DNA from: Citrobacter amalonaticus
GTDB lineage: Bacteria > Pseudomonadota > Gammaproteobacteria > Enterobacterales > Enterobacteriaceae
Length of the DNA: 64,000 nt
NCBI RefSeq assembly: GCF_001559075.2
Contig: NZ_CP014015.2
Span: forward strand, 2,666,001 to 2,730,000
Reading direction: 5' to 3'
This document shows positions 16,484-25,342 of the stretch, piece after piece; the stretch's first letter is position 1, and each line of letters starts with the position of its first letter. The notes beneath the pieces were generated by a model. It was not told the DNA's origin. It saw nothing but the letters and a program-made list of their open reading frames with translations, and did not search any database. Both the position numbers and the translations under genes were made by a program.

Positions 16484-17311
16484 ATGTTCATTCTCAATGC
16501 CCTGGCCTGCGCCGGGCTTTATCGACTTCCAGAGGGTGAATGGACGCTGCACAGTCGCTTCTCGCAGGCGATCAATTTCAGCCATGCAAATGGCGAATTA
16601 CTGACGTTATACCGCTACGGTAAAGGCATGGGGCCGACCGGCGTACTGTTGAGTCGTACACAGTTTTCCCGCCTGACGACGGTTTCGCGCCTGTGCAAAA
16701 CCGGGGATCTGCTGACCGGGCAGGGGGTAACCCTTCGCCCCCAGCGCCAGCTCAGGCTGCAACTGACTCCTTCCGCCATCGCACTGCTCGACCTGTCTTC
16801 TTGTGTCCAGCAAACGGGTTTGGGGGGCACACTCAATCAGCCACTCCATACCCTGTCGTGCTATTCAGAGATCGTTGCCGGGCTGGAGCGTTGGGCGAAG
16901 GGCGCCGCGCCTGACTGGCGCTGGCTTATCGGACGAGGCCCCGGACTCACGCCCAGCGGTGATGATATGCTTACGGGAATGCTGGCGGTCTTTATTGCTG
17001 CCGGGATACCGGTTCACCTTTTTTTACCCCCGGCGGATCAACTTGCGCGGCTGACAACTTCGGTAAGCTGTAGCTATCTTAATAGCGCCAGAGTGGGCGA
17101 ATTTTCGACGCCGGTGTTGGGGGTGATGCGCAGCTTGCATACCGGGCGTGACGCAGGCCACGCACTTCGTCGTCTGCTCACGGTGGGGCACACCTCCGGC
17201 GCTGACACTGTGTTAGGGATTGCGCTGGCGCAACGCTGGTTGCAGATGGCTGACTCAAGGGGAAAGCATGCTCGATCAGGAAACAATACGCACATTTATT
17301 CGGGTAGCTGA
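16484..17311 (+). CDS. YlbF/AllH-like DUF2877 protein
   Basis: 275 residues from ATG 16484 behind GGAGCAACCT; the ATG at 16451 lies inside the REP and is rejected. The DUF2877 signature GRGPGLTPSGDDMLTG is at 150-165. K-12 YlbF (AllH) is about 271 residues and is the third protein required for oxamate carbamoyltransferase. Its last 44 bases overlap the start of the AllS-like regulator, which suggests coupled translation. The C-terminal residues encoded in the overlap (KHARSGNNTH) look unlike the family core and may be tolerated extension. Confidence 0.86.
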   Translation: MFILNALACAGLYRLPEGEWTLHSRFSQAINFSHANGELLTLYRYGKGMGPTGVLLSRTQFSRLTTVSRLCKTGDLLTGQGVTLRPQRQLRLQLTPSAIALLDLSSCVQQTGLGGTLNQPLHTLSCYSEIVAGLERWAKGAAPDWRWLIGRGPGLTPSGDDMLTGMLAVFIAAGIPVHLFLPPADQLARLTTSVSCSYLNSARVGEFSTPVLGVMRSLHTGRDAGHALRRLLTVGHTSGADTVLGIALAQRWLQMADSRGKHARSGNNTHIYSGS

Positions 17312-18203
17312 AACGGAGAGTTTTTCCCGCGCTGCCAGCTCACTGCATAAAACGCCTGCGGCAATCAGCTACCGCATCAAAACGCTCGAGGAGCAGGTGG
17401 GGACGCAGCTCTTTTTACGAACCACGCGTTCCGTCAGCCTGACGTTGGCCGGTCAGCATCTGCTCGAACATTGTCGCCAGTGGCTAAACTGGCTGGACGC
17501 CATGCCTGATGAGTTGCAGCAGATTAATGCGGGCGTTGAGCGTCAGGTTAATATCGTCATCAACAATTTGCTCTATCAGCCGCAGACGACCGCCGATTTA
17601 CTGACGTGGCTGCATCAACAATTTCCCTTCACCCGTTTCCAGATCTCCCGCCAGGTCTATATGGGCGTGTGGGATTCGTTGCTGTATGACGACTATCAAC
17701 TGGCGATTGGCGTGACCGGTTCCGAATCGCTGTCAAACAACATTTCGCTGCTGCCGCTGGGGGACATTAGCTGGCAGTTTGTGGTGGCGCAGAATCACCC
17801 GCTGGCCAGCCATCCGGCAACGGTGTTATCGGATGATATGCTGCGTCGCTACCCCGCTATCAATATTGAAGATACGTCGCGCACGCTCACCCGTCGCGTG
17901 GCCTGGCTGCTGAGCGGACAAAAGGAAATTAAAGTCCCGGATCTCAGCACCAAGCTGGCCTGTCACTTAAGTGGCCTGGGCGTCGGTTTTTTACCGGAAC
18001 GTCTGTGTCGACCTTACGTAGAATCCGGTGCACTGGTGGCTCGTTCGGTGGTGAACCCTCGCCAGCCGTCACCGCTCTCTATCGCCTGGAAGAATGCCGG
18101 AAGTGGAAAAGTGGTCAGTGAAATCGCCGCAATTTTTAAACAAAAACATGTGCTGGTGGGGGGATTTTTGCGGATGGTCGATCGTCCCGCAGAACGGCAA
18201 TAG
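17268..18203 (+). CDS. LysR-type regulator, AllS-like
   Basis: 311 residues from ATG 17268 (MLDQETIRTF), behind AAGGGGAAAGC. N-terminal winged helix-turn-helix (residues 3-60: TFIRVAETESFSRAA then TPAAISYRIKTLE) and a C-terminal effector domain. The sequence runs in parallel with K-12 AllS through most of its length (for example INNLLYQPQ, SRQVYMGVWDSLLY, GVTGSESL, RTLTRRVAWLL), and AllS is the activator of allantoin-utilisation genes. It is the last gene of the transporter/allFGH-like operon, so it is autogenously expressed and probably controls the divergent region at 11873-12207. Confidence 0.88.
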   Translation: MLDQETIRTFIRVAETESFSRAASSLHKTPAAISYRIKTLEEQVGTQLFLRTTRSVSLTLAGQHLLEHCRQWLNWLDAMPDELQQINAGVERQVNIVINNLLYQPQTTADLLTWLHQQFPFTRFQISRQVYMGVWDSLLYDDYQLAIGVTGSESLSNNISLLPLGDISWQFVVAQNHPLASHPATVLSDDMLRRYPAINIEDTSRTLTRRVAWLLSGQKEIKVPDLSTKLACHLSGLGVGFLPERLCRPYVESGALVARSVVNPRQPSPLSIAWKNAGSGKVVSEIAAIFKQKHVLVGGFLRMVDRPAERQ

Positions 18204-18328
18204 TCGTGATATCCAGAATTGGAACATAACGAAAATGGCATATTCACCCATTATTGTTTACCTTTAACGGGGTGTTTTCGTGAGATTGATCTCATTTGCT
18301 CTGATTTGTTATGACCAAGGAACATGTA

Positions 18329-19189
18329 ATGGAAGATTTGAATGTTGTCGACAGCATCAACGGTGCGGGGACCTGGCTGGTCCGCAACCAGGAATTGCTG
18401 TTGAGCTATGCCGTCAACATCGTGGCGGCAGTGGCCATTGTTATTGTCGGGATGATCGTGGCGCGCCTGGTGTCGAATACGGTTAACCGCCTGATGGTGG
18501 CGCGTCATATCGATGCTACCGTGGCAGACTTTCTCTCCGCGCTGGTGCGCTATGGAATTATTGCCTTCACGCTGATTGCCGCACTGGGCCGGGTAGGGGT
18601 ACAGACGGCGTCGGTGATTGCGGTGCTCGGTGCCGCCGGTTTAGCGGTCGGTCTGGCGTTGCAGGGATCGTTGTCTAACCTTGCCGCAGGCGTTCTGCTG
18701 GTCATGTTCCGTCCGTTCCGTGCCGGTGAGTATGCGGATCTGGGCGGCGTTGCCGGGACGGTGCTGAATGTGCAGATTTTCTCCACCACCATGCGAACCG
18801 TGGACGGTAAAATTGTCGTGATCCCGAACGGTAAAATCATTGCCGGCAATATCATCAACTTTTCCCGCGAGCCGGTACGCCGTAATGAATTTATTATCAG
18901 CGTCGCTTACGACTCTGATATCGATAAGGTGAAACAGATCCTCACCGGGATTATCGAGTCAGAAGATCGCATTCTGAAAGATCGCGAAATGACGGTGCGT
19001 CTGAATGAGTTGGGCGCGTCGTCGATTAACTTTGTGGTGCGCGTCTGGAGCAACAGCGGCGATCTGCAAAATGTGTACTGGGACGTGCTGGAGCGGATTA
19101 AGCGTGAGTTTGATGCCGCTGGAATCAGCTTCCCGTATCCGCAGATGGACGTGAATTTCAAACGTGTGAAAGAAGGCGCGGCAGAATAA
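18329..19189 (+). CDS. mscS: Small-conductance mechanosensitive channel
   Basis: 286 residues from ATG 18329 (MEDLNVVDS); the ATG at 18311 is upstream of the K-12 start. Heptameric inner-membrane tension valve released on hypo-osmotic shock. The three N-terminal helices are visible, with the pore helix TM3 (AVLGAAGLAVGLALQGSLSN, near 94-113) showing the Gly/Ala packing pattern, then the beta domain (FRPFRAGEY) and the cytoplasmic cage. Nearly identical to K-12. Confidence 0.97.
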   Translation: MEDLNVVDSINGAGTWLVRNQELLLSYAVNIVAAVAIVIVGMIVARLVSNTVNRLMVARHIDATVADFLSALVRYGIIAFTLIAALGRVGVQTASVIAVLGAAGLAVGLALQGSLSNLAAGVLLVMFRPFRAGEYADLGGVAGTVLNVQIFSTTMRTVDGKIVVIPNGKIIAGNIINFSREPVRRNEFIISVAYDSDIDKVKQILTGIIESEDRILKDREMTVRLNELGASSINFVVRVWSNSGDLQNVYWDVLERIKREFDAAGISFPYPQMDVNFKRVKEGAAE

Positions 19190-19194
19190 TGGTA

Positions 19195-19222
19195 TGCCGG
19201 ATGCGCACCGTGGCATCCGGCA
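19195..19222. repeat. Single REP hairpin after mscS
   Basis: TGCCGGATGC and GCATCCGGCA form a 10-bp stem around a short loop, directly behind the mscS stop. It may serve as mRNA 3'-end stabiliser or weak terminator between mscS and argO. Confidence 0.8.
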
Positions 19223-19333
19223 ACCTTCCCTCGTCATTAATTTCCCTAATCCGCGATTAATATTATCCATTTCCGCTAATAATCATCCCGCGCTATAGTC
19301 TGCGCTATAGAGACAACGCTCAGGATGATTACC

Positions 19334-19969
19334 GTGATATCGTATTATTTTCAAGGTCTTGCGCTTGGCGCAGCCATGATACTTCCGCTCGGCCCGCAGA
19401 ATGCTTTTGTGATGAATCAGGGGATTCGTCGCCAGTATCACATCATGATTGCGCTACTGTGCGCCGTCAGCGATCTGCTGCTGATTTGCGCCGGGATTTT
19501 TGGCGGCAGCGCATTACTGATGCAGTCGCCGTGGTTGTTGGCGCTGGTCACCTGGGGCGGTGTCGCCTTTTTGCTGTGGTACGGCTTTGGCGCCTTAAAG
19601 ACGGCGATGAGCAGCAATCTGGAACTGGCCAGCGCGGAAGTGATGAAGCAGGGGCGCTGGAAGATTATCGCCACCATGCTGGCGGTGACATGGCTGAATC
19701 CACACGTCTACCTGGATACATTCGTGGTGCTGGGCAGTCTGGGTGGACAACTGGATGTCGAACCCAAACGCTGGTTCGCGCTCGGCACCGTCAGCGCCTC
19801 CTTCTTGTGGTTCTTCGGTCTGGCGTTGCTGGCGGCGTGGCTTGCGCCGCGACTGCGCACGGCTAAAGCGCAGCGGATCATCAATACGCTGGTCGGTCTG
19901 GTGATGTGGTTCATCGCTTTTCAACTGGCAAAAGAAGGCGTTGCGCATGTTCACGCCTTGTTCAACTAA
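19334..19969 (+). CDS. argO: L-arginine exporter ArgO
   Basis: 211 residues from GTG 19334, which reproduces the K-12 N-terminus (SYYFQGLALGAAMILPLGPQN); ATG 19325 would add three residues. LysE-family exporter with about five to six membrane segments and the family motif LGPQNAFV. It exports arginine and is activated by ArgP in E. coli. In K-12 the argP gene lies nearby on the far side of yggE, but here the far side of yggE is ettA, so argP must be elsewhere in this genome. Confidence 0.94.
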   Translation: MISYYFQGLALGAAMILPLGPQNAFVMNQGIRRQYHIMIALLCAVSDLLLICAGIFGGSALLMQSPWLLALVTWGGVAFLLWYGFGALKTAMSSNLELASAEVMKQGRWKIIATMLAVTWLNPHVYLDTFVVLGSLGGQLDVEPKRWFALGTVSASFLWFFGLALLAAWLAPRLRTAKAQRIINTLVGLVMWFIAFQLAKEGVAHVHALFN

Positions 19970-20084
19970 GCGCCAGTCCGTTACGCTCCAGGCGTTGTCT
20001 GATGGACAACGCACTATTTCGCGCTAAGCTTGCCTGCATGCGCCCTGAAATTTGGGGCAATTTACGTAACATGGAGGAGCGACA

Positions 20085-20825
20085 GTGAAGTTCAAAGTGA
20101 TGGCCCTGGCGGCATTAGTGGGATTCAGTGCAATGTCGGTGCAGGCAGGCGAATTGCCTGACGGACCGCACATCGTGACTTCCGGGACGGCAAGCGTGGA
20201 CGCTGCACCTGATATTGCCACGCTGGCAATTGAGGTTAATGTTGCGGCGAAAGACGCAGCGACGGCGAAGAAACAGGCTGATGAGCGCGTTGCGCAATAC
20301 CTTTCTTTCCTTGAGCAAAATCAGGTCGCGAAAAAAGACATCAGCTCAGCGAACCTGCGCACTCAACCGGATTACGACTATCAGAATGGGAAAAGCGTTC
20401 TGAAAGGGTATCGTGCGGTACGTACTGTCGAAGTGACGCTGCGTCAGTTAGATAAACTCAACCCGCTGCTGGACGGCGCGTTGAAAGCGGGGCTGAACGA
20501 AATTCGTTCCGTTTCGTTGGGCGTGGCGCAACCGGATGCTTATAAAGACAAAGCGCGTAAAGCGGCGATTGATGATGCTATTCATCAGGCGCAGGAACTG
20601 GCGGCCGGTTTTAACAGCAAACTGGGTCCGGTTTACAGCGTGCGTTACCATGTCTCGAACTATCAGCCAAGCCCGATGGTGCGGATGATGAAAGCGGATG
20701 CGGCACCGGTGTCAGCGCAGGAAACTTACGAGCAGGCGGCGATTCAGTTTGATGATCAGGTCGATGTGGTGTTCCAACTGGAACCTGCAGCGGGTCAGCA
20801 ACCGGCAACGGCTAAAGCGCAATAA
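20085..20825 (+). CDS. yggE: YggE, periplasmic SIMPL-domain protein
   Basis: 246 residues with a signal peptide (MKFKVMALAALVGFSAMSVQA, cleavage after about 21) and one SIMPL (DUF541) domain. K-12 YggE is linked to relief of oxidative stress; the biochemical function is not established. Ribosome site GGAGCGAC precedes ATG 20085. The C-terminal tail is Gln/Ala/Pro-rich. It is the last gene of the epd-to-yggE synteny block; beyond it the map jumps to the ettA-thr region. Confidence 0.94.
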   Translation: MKFKVMALAALVGFSAMSVQAGELPDGPHIVTSGTASVDAAPDIATLAIEVNVAAKDAATAKKQADERVAQYLSFLEQNQVAKKDISSANLRTQPDYDYQNGKSVLKGYRAVRTVEVTLRQLDKLNPLLDGALKAGLNEIRSVSLGVAQPDAYKDKARKAAIDDAIHQAQELAAGFNSKLGPVYSVRYHVSNYQPSPMVRMMKADAAPVSAQETYEQAAIQFDDQVDVVFQLEPAAGQQPATAKAQ

Positions 20826-20830
20826 TCGAA

Positions 20831-20912
20831 AATGCCGGATGGCGCTGCGCTTATCCGGCCTACAGATACGCGTCCTGTAGGCCGGATGAGGCATTTGCGC
20901 CACCATCCGGCA
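20831..20912. repeat. REP/BIME at the yggE-ettA junction
   Basis: Paired REP units (ATGCCGGATGGCGCTGCGCTT, CCGGCCTAC, then GTAGGCCGGATGAGG and CCATCCGGCA) fill the gap between two convergent genes. This is the breakpoint between two blocks that are far apart in K-12, so the repeat may have been the recombination site. Confidence 0.88.
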
Positions 20913-20922
20913 ATCTTACTGA

Positions 20923-22590
20923 TTACTTCGCGATACGTTTGTACTTGATACGCTTCGGCTCCAGCGCGTCTGCGCCCAGCGTGCGTTTCTTGTACTCTTC
21001 GTATTCAGTGAAGTTACCTTCGAAGAACTCCACTTTCCCTTCATCCTGGTAGTCCAGAATGTGGGTGGCGATACGGTCAAGGAACCAACGGTCGTGCGAG
21101 ATAACCATTGCGCAACCCGGGAACTCCAGTAGGGCGTTTTCCAGCGCGCGCAGGGTTTCGATATCCAGGTCGTTGGTCGGTTCATCGAGCAGCAGCATGT
21201 TGCCGCCAACCTGTAACAGTTTCGCCAGATGCAGACGACCACGCTCACCGCCAGACAGTTCGCCGACGCGTTTGCCCTGATCAACACCTTTGAAGTTAAA
21301 GCGGCCCACATAGGCGCGACTTGGCATTTCGGTGTTGCCGATCTTCATGATATCCAGCCCGCCGGACACTTCTTCCCACACGGTTTTGCTGTTATCCATG
21401 GCATCACGGAACTGATCGACGGAAGCCAGCTTAACGGTTTCACCCAGCGTAATGGTGCCGCTGTCTGGCTGTTCCTGACCGGACATCATACGGAACAGGG
21501 TGGATTTACCCGCGCCGTTCGGACCGATGATCCCGACGATTGCGCCTTTCGGTACGGAGAAGCTCAGATCGTCAATCAGCACGCGGTCGCCGTAGGATTT
21601 ACGCAGGTGGCTGACTTCAACGACTTTATCGCCCAGACGCGGTCCAGGTGGAATAAACAGTTCGTTGGTTTCGTTACGTTTCTGGTATTCAGTGCTGTTC
21701 AGCTCTTCAAAGCGTGCCAGACGGGCTTTGCCCTTAGACTGACGGCCTTTCGCGCCCTGACGAACCCACTCCAGCTCTTTCTCGATAGATTTACGGCGCG
21801 CCGCTTCCTGAGAGGCTTCCTGCGCCAGACGCTGATCTTTCTGCTCAAGCCAGGAGGAGTAGTTACCTTCCCACGGAATACCTTCGCCGCGGTCAAGTTC
21901 GAGGATCCAGCCTGCGACGTTATCGAGGAAGTAACGGTCGTGGGTAATCGCCACCACGGTGCCTTCGAAGTCGTGCAGGAAGCGTTCCAGCCAGGCCACA
22001 GATTCTGCATCCAGGTGGTTGGTCGGTTCGTCGAGCAGCAGCATGTCAGGTTTTTCTAACAGCAGACGGCACAGTGCGACACGGCGACGTTCACCCCCGG
22101 AGAGGGTCGCGATTTTGGCGTCCCAGTCTGGCAGACGCAGGGCGTCGGCAGCGCGCTCCAGTTGCACGTTCAGGTTATGACCGTCGTGCGCCTGAATGAT
22201 CTCTTCAAACTTGCCCTGTTGCGCGGCCAGTTTATCGAAGTCGGCATCCGGTTCGGCATATTTCGCGTAAACCTCATCCAGACCTTTCAGTGCGTTGACC
22301 ACTTCCGCCACCGCTTCTTCAACAGACTCGCGTACGGTGTGTTCAGGGTTAAGCTGAGGTTCCTGCGGCAGGTAACCAATTTTGATGCCAGGCTGCGGGC
22401 GGGCTTCGCCTTCAATATCTGTATCGATGCCCGCCATGATGCGCAGCAGGGTGGACTTACCGGCACCGTTAAGGCCCAGTACGCCGATTTTTGCGCCAGG
22501 GAAGAAGCTCAGCGAGATGTTTTTAAGAATATGACGTTTCGGCGGAACGACTTTGCCGACACGATGCATGGTATAAACGAATTGGGCCAC
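20923..22590 (-). CDS. ettA: Energy-dependent translational throttle EttA (ABC-F)
   Basis: 555 residues from GTG 22590 (AQFVYTMHRVGKVV follows), the K-12 length; upstream in-frame codons fall in the ERIC element. Two ABC domains, each with Walker A (LGLNGAGKST, IGPNGAGKST), LSGGE signature and Walker B with DEPTN. The arm/PtIM linker is Arg/Lys-rich (KGRQSKGKARL). EttA binds the ribosomal E site and gates entry into elongation according to the ADP/ATP ratio. Its leader region contains an ERIC element 33 bases upstream of the start. Confidence 0.96.
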   Translation of the reverse strand: MAQFVYTMHRVGKVVPPKRHILKNISLSFFPGAKIGVLGLNGAGKSTLLRIMAGIDTDIEGEARPQPGIKIGYLPQEPQLNPEHTVRESVEEAVAEVVNALKGLDEVYAKYAEPDADFDKLAAQQGKFEEIIQAHDGHNLNVQLERAADALRLPDWDAKIATLSGGERRRVALCRLLLEKPDMLLLDEPTNHLDAESVAWLERFLHDFEGTVVAITHDRYFLDNVAGWILELDRGEGIPWEGNYSSWLEQKDQRLAQEASQEAARRKSIEKELEWVRQGAKGRQSKGKARLARFEELNSTEYQKRNETNELFIPPGPRLGDKVVEVSHLRKSYGDRVLIDDLSFSVPKGAIVGIIGPNGAGKSTLFRMMSGQEQPDSGTITLGETVKLASVDQFRDAMDNSKTVWEEVSGGLDIMKIGNTEMPSRAYVGRFNFKGVDQGKRVGELSGGERGRLHLAKLLQVGGNMLLLDEPTNDLDIETLRALENALLEFPGCAMVISHDRWFLDRIATHILDYQDEGKVEFFEGNFTEYEEYKKRTLGADALEPKRIKYKRIAK

Positions 22591-22621
22591 GTTGGACTCG
22601 CCTCTGTATTTATCGTGATGA

Positions 22622-22750
<129 letters not shown>

Positions 22751-22927
22751 GATGTTTTCAGAGGCGAAGTGTAGCCTTTTTCCCTTCTCAATCCCAGCCA
22801 GCAGATCTCACTCGCAGTAAAAGTAAAAAAGTGTCCGCGACGTGGCGTAAATGCCAATGACTGGTTAGCATGAAATCATTAGGCGGCATGAGGCTGCAAC
22901 GACGTATCATATTTAGAGGAAGAGCTT

Positions 22928-24865
22928 GTGGACAAAGCCCAACGATTTACCAGGCGTCTTATTGCCGCCGGTGTGTGCCTGCTGACGCTAAGTCAGGCTG
23001 CGCGAGCCGATTCACTGGATGAACAGCGTAACCGTTACGCACAAATTAAGCAGGCCTGGGATAACCGACAGATGGATGTCGTGGAGCAGATGATGCCGGG
23101 CCTGAAGAATTACCCCCTGTATCCCTATCTGGAATATCGGCAAATCACCGATGATCTGATGAATCAGCCGACCGTCACGGTGACCAACTTTGTCCGTGCC
23201 AACCCAACCCTGCCGCCAGCGCGTACGCTGGAATCGCGTTTCGTAAACGAGCTGGCGCGGCGTGAAGACTGGCGCGGATTATTAGCGTTTAGCCCGGAGA
23301 AGCCGAGAACCACCGAGGCGCAGTGCAATTACTATTACGCGAAGTGGAATACCGGGCAAACGGAAGAGGCCTGGCAGGGGGCGAAAGCGCTGTGGCTGAC
23401 CGGTAAAAGCCAGCCCAATGCCTGTGACAAACTGTTCAGCGTCTGGCGCGCGTCTGGTACACAGGATCCGCTCTCTTACCTGGAGCGTATTCGCCTGGCG
23501 ATGAAAGCGGGCAATACCGGACTGGTGACGGTACTGGCCGGGCAGATGCCGGCAGAGTACCAGACGATTGCGTCAGCGATTATCTCACTGGCGAACAATC
23601 CGAACAGCGTCATGACCTTTGCGCGCACCACCGGTGCGACCGATTTCACCCGTCAGATGGCCGCGGTGGCCTTTGCCAGCGTCGCTCGTCAGGATGCGGA
23701 AAACGCACGTCTGATGATTCCGTCACTGGTGCAGGCGCAGCAGTTGAATGAAGATCAAACCCAGGAATTGCGCGATATCGTCGCCTGGCGATTAATGGGC
23801 AACGACGTCACCGACGAGCAGGCGAAATGGCGAGACGACGCGATTATGCGCTCGCAGTCCACCACGCTGGTGGAGCGTCGGGTGCGCATGGCGCTCGGGA
23901 CTGGCGATCGCCGTGGCCTGAACACCTGGCTGGCGCGTCTGCCGATGGAAGCGAAGGAGAAGGACGAATGGCGCTACTGGCAGGCCGATTTGCTGCTGGA
24001 GCGGGGACGGGAAGCGGAAGCAAAAGAGATCCTGCATGCGCTGATGCAGCAGCGCGGTTTCTACCCGATGGTGGCAGCGCAGCGTCTGGGAGAAGAGTAC
24101 GTTCTGAAAATTGATAAAGCGCCGGGCGATGTGAATAACGCGTTGACTCAGGGAGCGGAAATGGCCCGCGTTCGCGAACTGATGTACTGGAATATGGATA
24201 ACACCGCCCGCAGCGAATGGGCGAATCTCGTCACCAGCCGGACGAAGACGGAGCAGGCGCAACTGGCGCGTTATGCCTTCAATAATCAGTGGTGGGATCT
24301 GAGCGTGCAGGCGACGATCGCCGGTAAACTCTGGGATCATCTGGAGGAGCGCTTCCCGCTGGCGTATCAGGATCTCTTTACCCGCTATACCCGCGGCAAA
24401 GATATTCCGCAAAGCTATGCGATGGCGATCGCGCGTCAGGAAAGCGCCTGGAACCCGAAGGTGAAATCGCCGGTCGGCGCCAGCGGGCTGATGCAGATTA
24501 TGCCAGGTACCGCGACGCACACGGTGAAGATGTTCTCTATTCCGGGTTACAGCAGCCAGAATCAGTTACTGGATCCGGAAACCAATATCAACATCGGCAC
24601 CAGCTACCTGCAGTACGTCTATCAGCAGTTTGGCAATAATCGGATCTTCTCGTCAGCGGCTTACAACGCCGGACCCGGGCGCGTGCGTACCTGGCTTGGC
24701 AACAGCGCGGGACGGATCGACGCCGTGGCGTTTGTCGAGAGTATTCCCTTCTCGGAAACGCGTGGCTATGTGAAGAACGTGCTGGCTTACGATGCTTACT
24801 ATCGCTATTTCATGGGGCAGAAAGACACCCTGATGAGCGATTCTGAGTGGCAGAGACGTTATTAA
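22928..24865 (+). CDS. slt: Soluble lytic murein transglycosylase Slt70
   Basis: 645 residues from GTG 22928 behind AGAGGAAGAG, identical in length to K-12. Signal peptide of about 27 residues (LTLSQAARA then DSLDEQ). A long alpha-superhelical U/L region is followed by the C-terminal SLT lysozyme-like domain with the catalytic Glu in AIARQESAWNP and the motifs GASGLMQIMPGTA and AAYNAGPGRV. It cleaves peptidoglycan glycan strands in the periplasm to give 1,6-anhydro ends. Confidence 0.97.
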   Translation: MDKAQRFTRRLIAAGVCLLTLSQAARADSLDEQRNRYAQIKQAWDNRQMDVVEQMMPGLKNYPLYPYLEYRQITDDLMNQPTVTVTNFVRANPTLPPARTLESRFVNELARREDWRGLLAFSPEKPRTTEAQCNYYYAKWNTGQTEEAWQGAKALWLTGKSQPNACDKLFSVWRASGTQDPLSYLERIRLAMKAGNTGLVTVLAGQMPAEYQTIASAIISLANNPNSVMTFARTTGATDFTRQMAAVAFASVARQDAENARLMIPSLVQAQQLNEDQTQELRDIVAWRLMGNDVTDEQAKWRDDAIMRSQSTTLVERRVRMALGTGDRRGLNTWLARLPMEAKEKDEWRYWQADLLLERGREAEAKEILHALMQQRGFYPMVAAQRLGEEYVLKIDKAPGDVNNALTQGAEMARVRELMYWNMDNTARSEWANLVTSRTKTEQAQLARYAFNNQWWDLSVQATIAGKLWDHLEERFPLAYQDLFTRYTRGKDIPQSYAMAIARQESAWNPKVKSPVGASGLMQIMPGTATHTVKMFSIPGYSSQNQLLDPETNINIGTSYLQYVYQQFGNNRIFSSAAYNAGPGRVRTWLGNSAGRIDAVAFVESIPFSETRGYVKNVLAYDAYYRYFMGQKDTLMSDSEWQRRY

Positions 24866-24886
24866 TCTGGTGGGTTATGTTATGAT

Positions 24887-24908
24887 TTGTACTCGTGTGT
24901 GAGTACAA
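24887..24908. promoter_or_regulatory. TrpR operator of trpR
   Basis: A perfect inverted repeat TTGTACTC-N6-GAGTACAA, with the GTACT/AGTAC half sites of TrpR operators. It directly follows a -10-like TATGAT (24881-24886) and ends 14 bases before the trpR start, so TrpR with tryptophan would repress its own gene. Confidence 0.88.
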
Positions 24909-24922
24909 CAGGGCGGCATAAC

Positions 24923-25249
24923 ATGACCCAGCATTCCCCTTATTCATCGGCGATGGCCGAACAACGTAATCAGGAGTGGCTTCGTTTTGTGGAGTTGCTC
25001 CGCCAGTCTTACGCAGAGGATCTGCACTTACCGCTGTTGCAACTGATGCTGACCCCGGATGAGCGCGAAGCGCTGGGGACGCGTGTACGCATTATCGAAG
25101 AGTTATTACGTGGCGAAATGAGCCAGCGCGAGCTTAAAAACGAGCTGGGTGCAGGGATTGCCACTATTACCCGCGGCTCTAACAGCCTGAAATCTGCCCC
25201 GGTTGAATTGCGTCAGTGGCTTGAAGCCGTATTGTTGAAAAACGCCTGA
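24923..25249 (+). CDS. trpR: Trp operon repressor
   Basis: 108 residues from ATG 24923 (MTQHSPYS); the upstream ATG at 24887 lies in the operator and is rejected. All-helical dimer whose helix-turn-helix is the conserved stretch SQRELKNELGAGIATITRG (about 67-85). With bound tryptophan it represses trp, aroH, mtr and itself. Identity to K-12 is high in the DNA-binding and ligand regions and lower in residues 20-35, where LRQSYAED replaces the K-12 LKNAYQND. AAAACGC/GCGTTTT after the stop may be a terminator stem. Confidence 0.97.
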   Translation: MTQHSPYSSAMAEQRNQEWLRFVELLRQSYAEDLHLPLLQLMLTPDEREALGTRVRIIEELLRGEMSQRELKNELGAGIATITRGSNSLKSAPVELRQWLEAVLLKNA

Positions 25250-25260
25250 AAAGCGTTTTC

Positions 25261-25339
25261 GTAGGCCTGATAAGCGTAGCGCCATCAGGCCCGCAGCCGC
25301 ACCATCGCCGGATGACGACGTCGTCTTATCCGGCCTACA
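25261..25339. repeat. REP/BIME between trpR and yjjX
   Basis: Repeated GTAGGCCTGATAAGCG, GCGCCATCAGGC, CGCCGGATGACGACG and CTTATCCGGCCTAC units in alternating orientation. It fills the space between the convergent trpR and yjjX ends. Confidence 0.88.
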
Positions 25340-25342
25340 CTC

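Noticed and set aside
10868..18328. Genomic island or prophage signs around the all-like block
   Set aside because: No integrase, transposase, tRNA or direct flanking repeat was found; only a terminator on the left and the mscS promoter gap on the right, so no mechanism of insertion can be stated.
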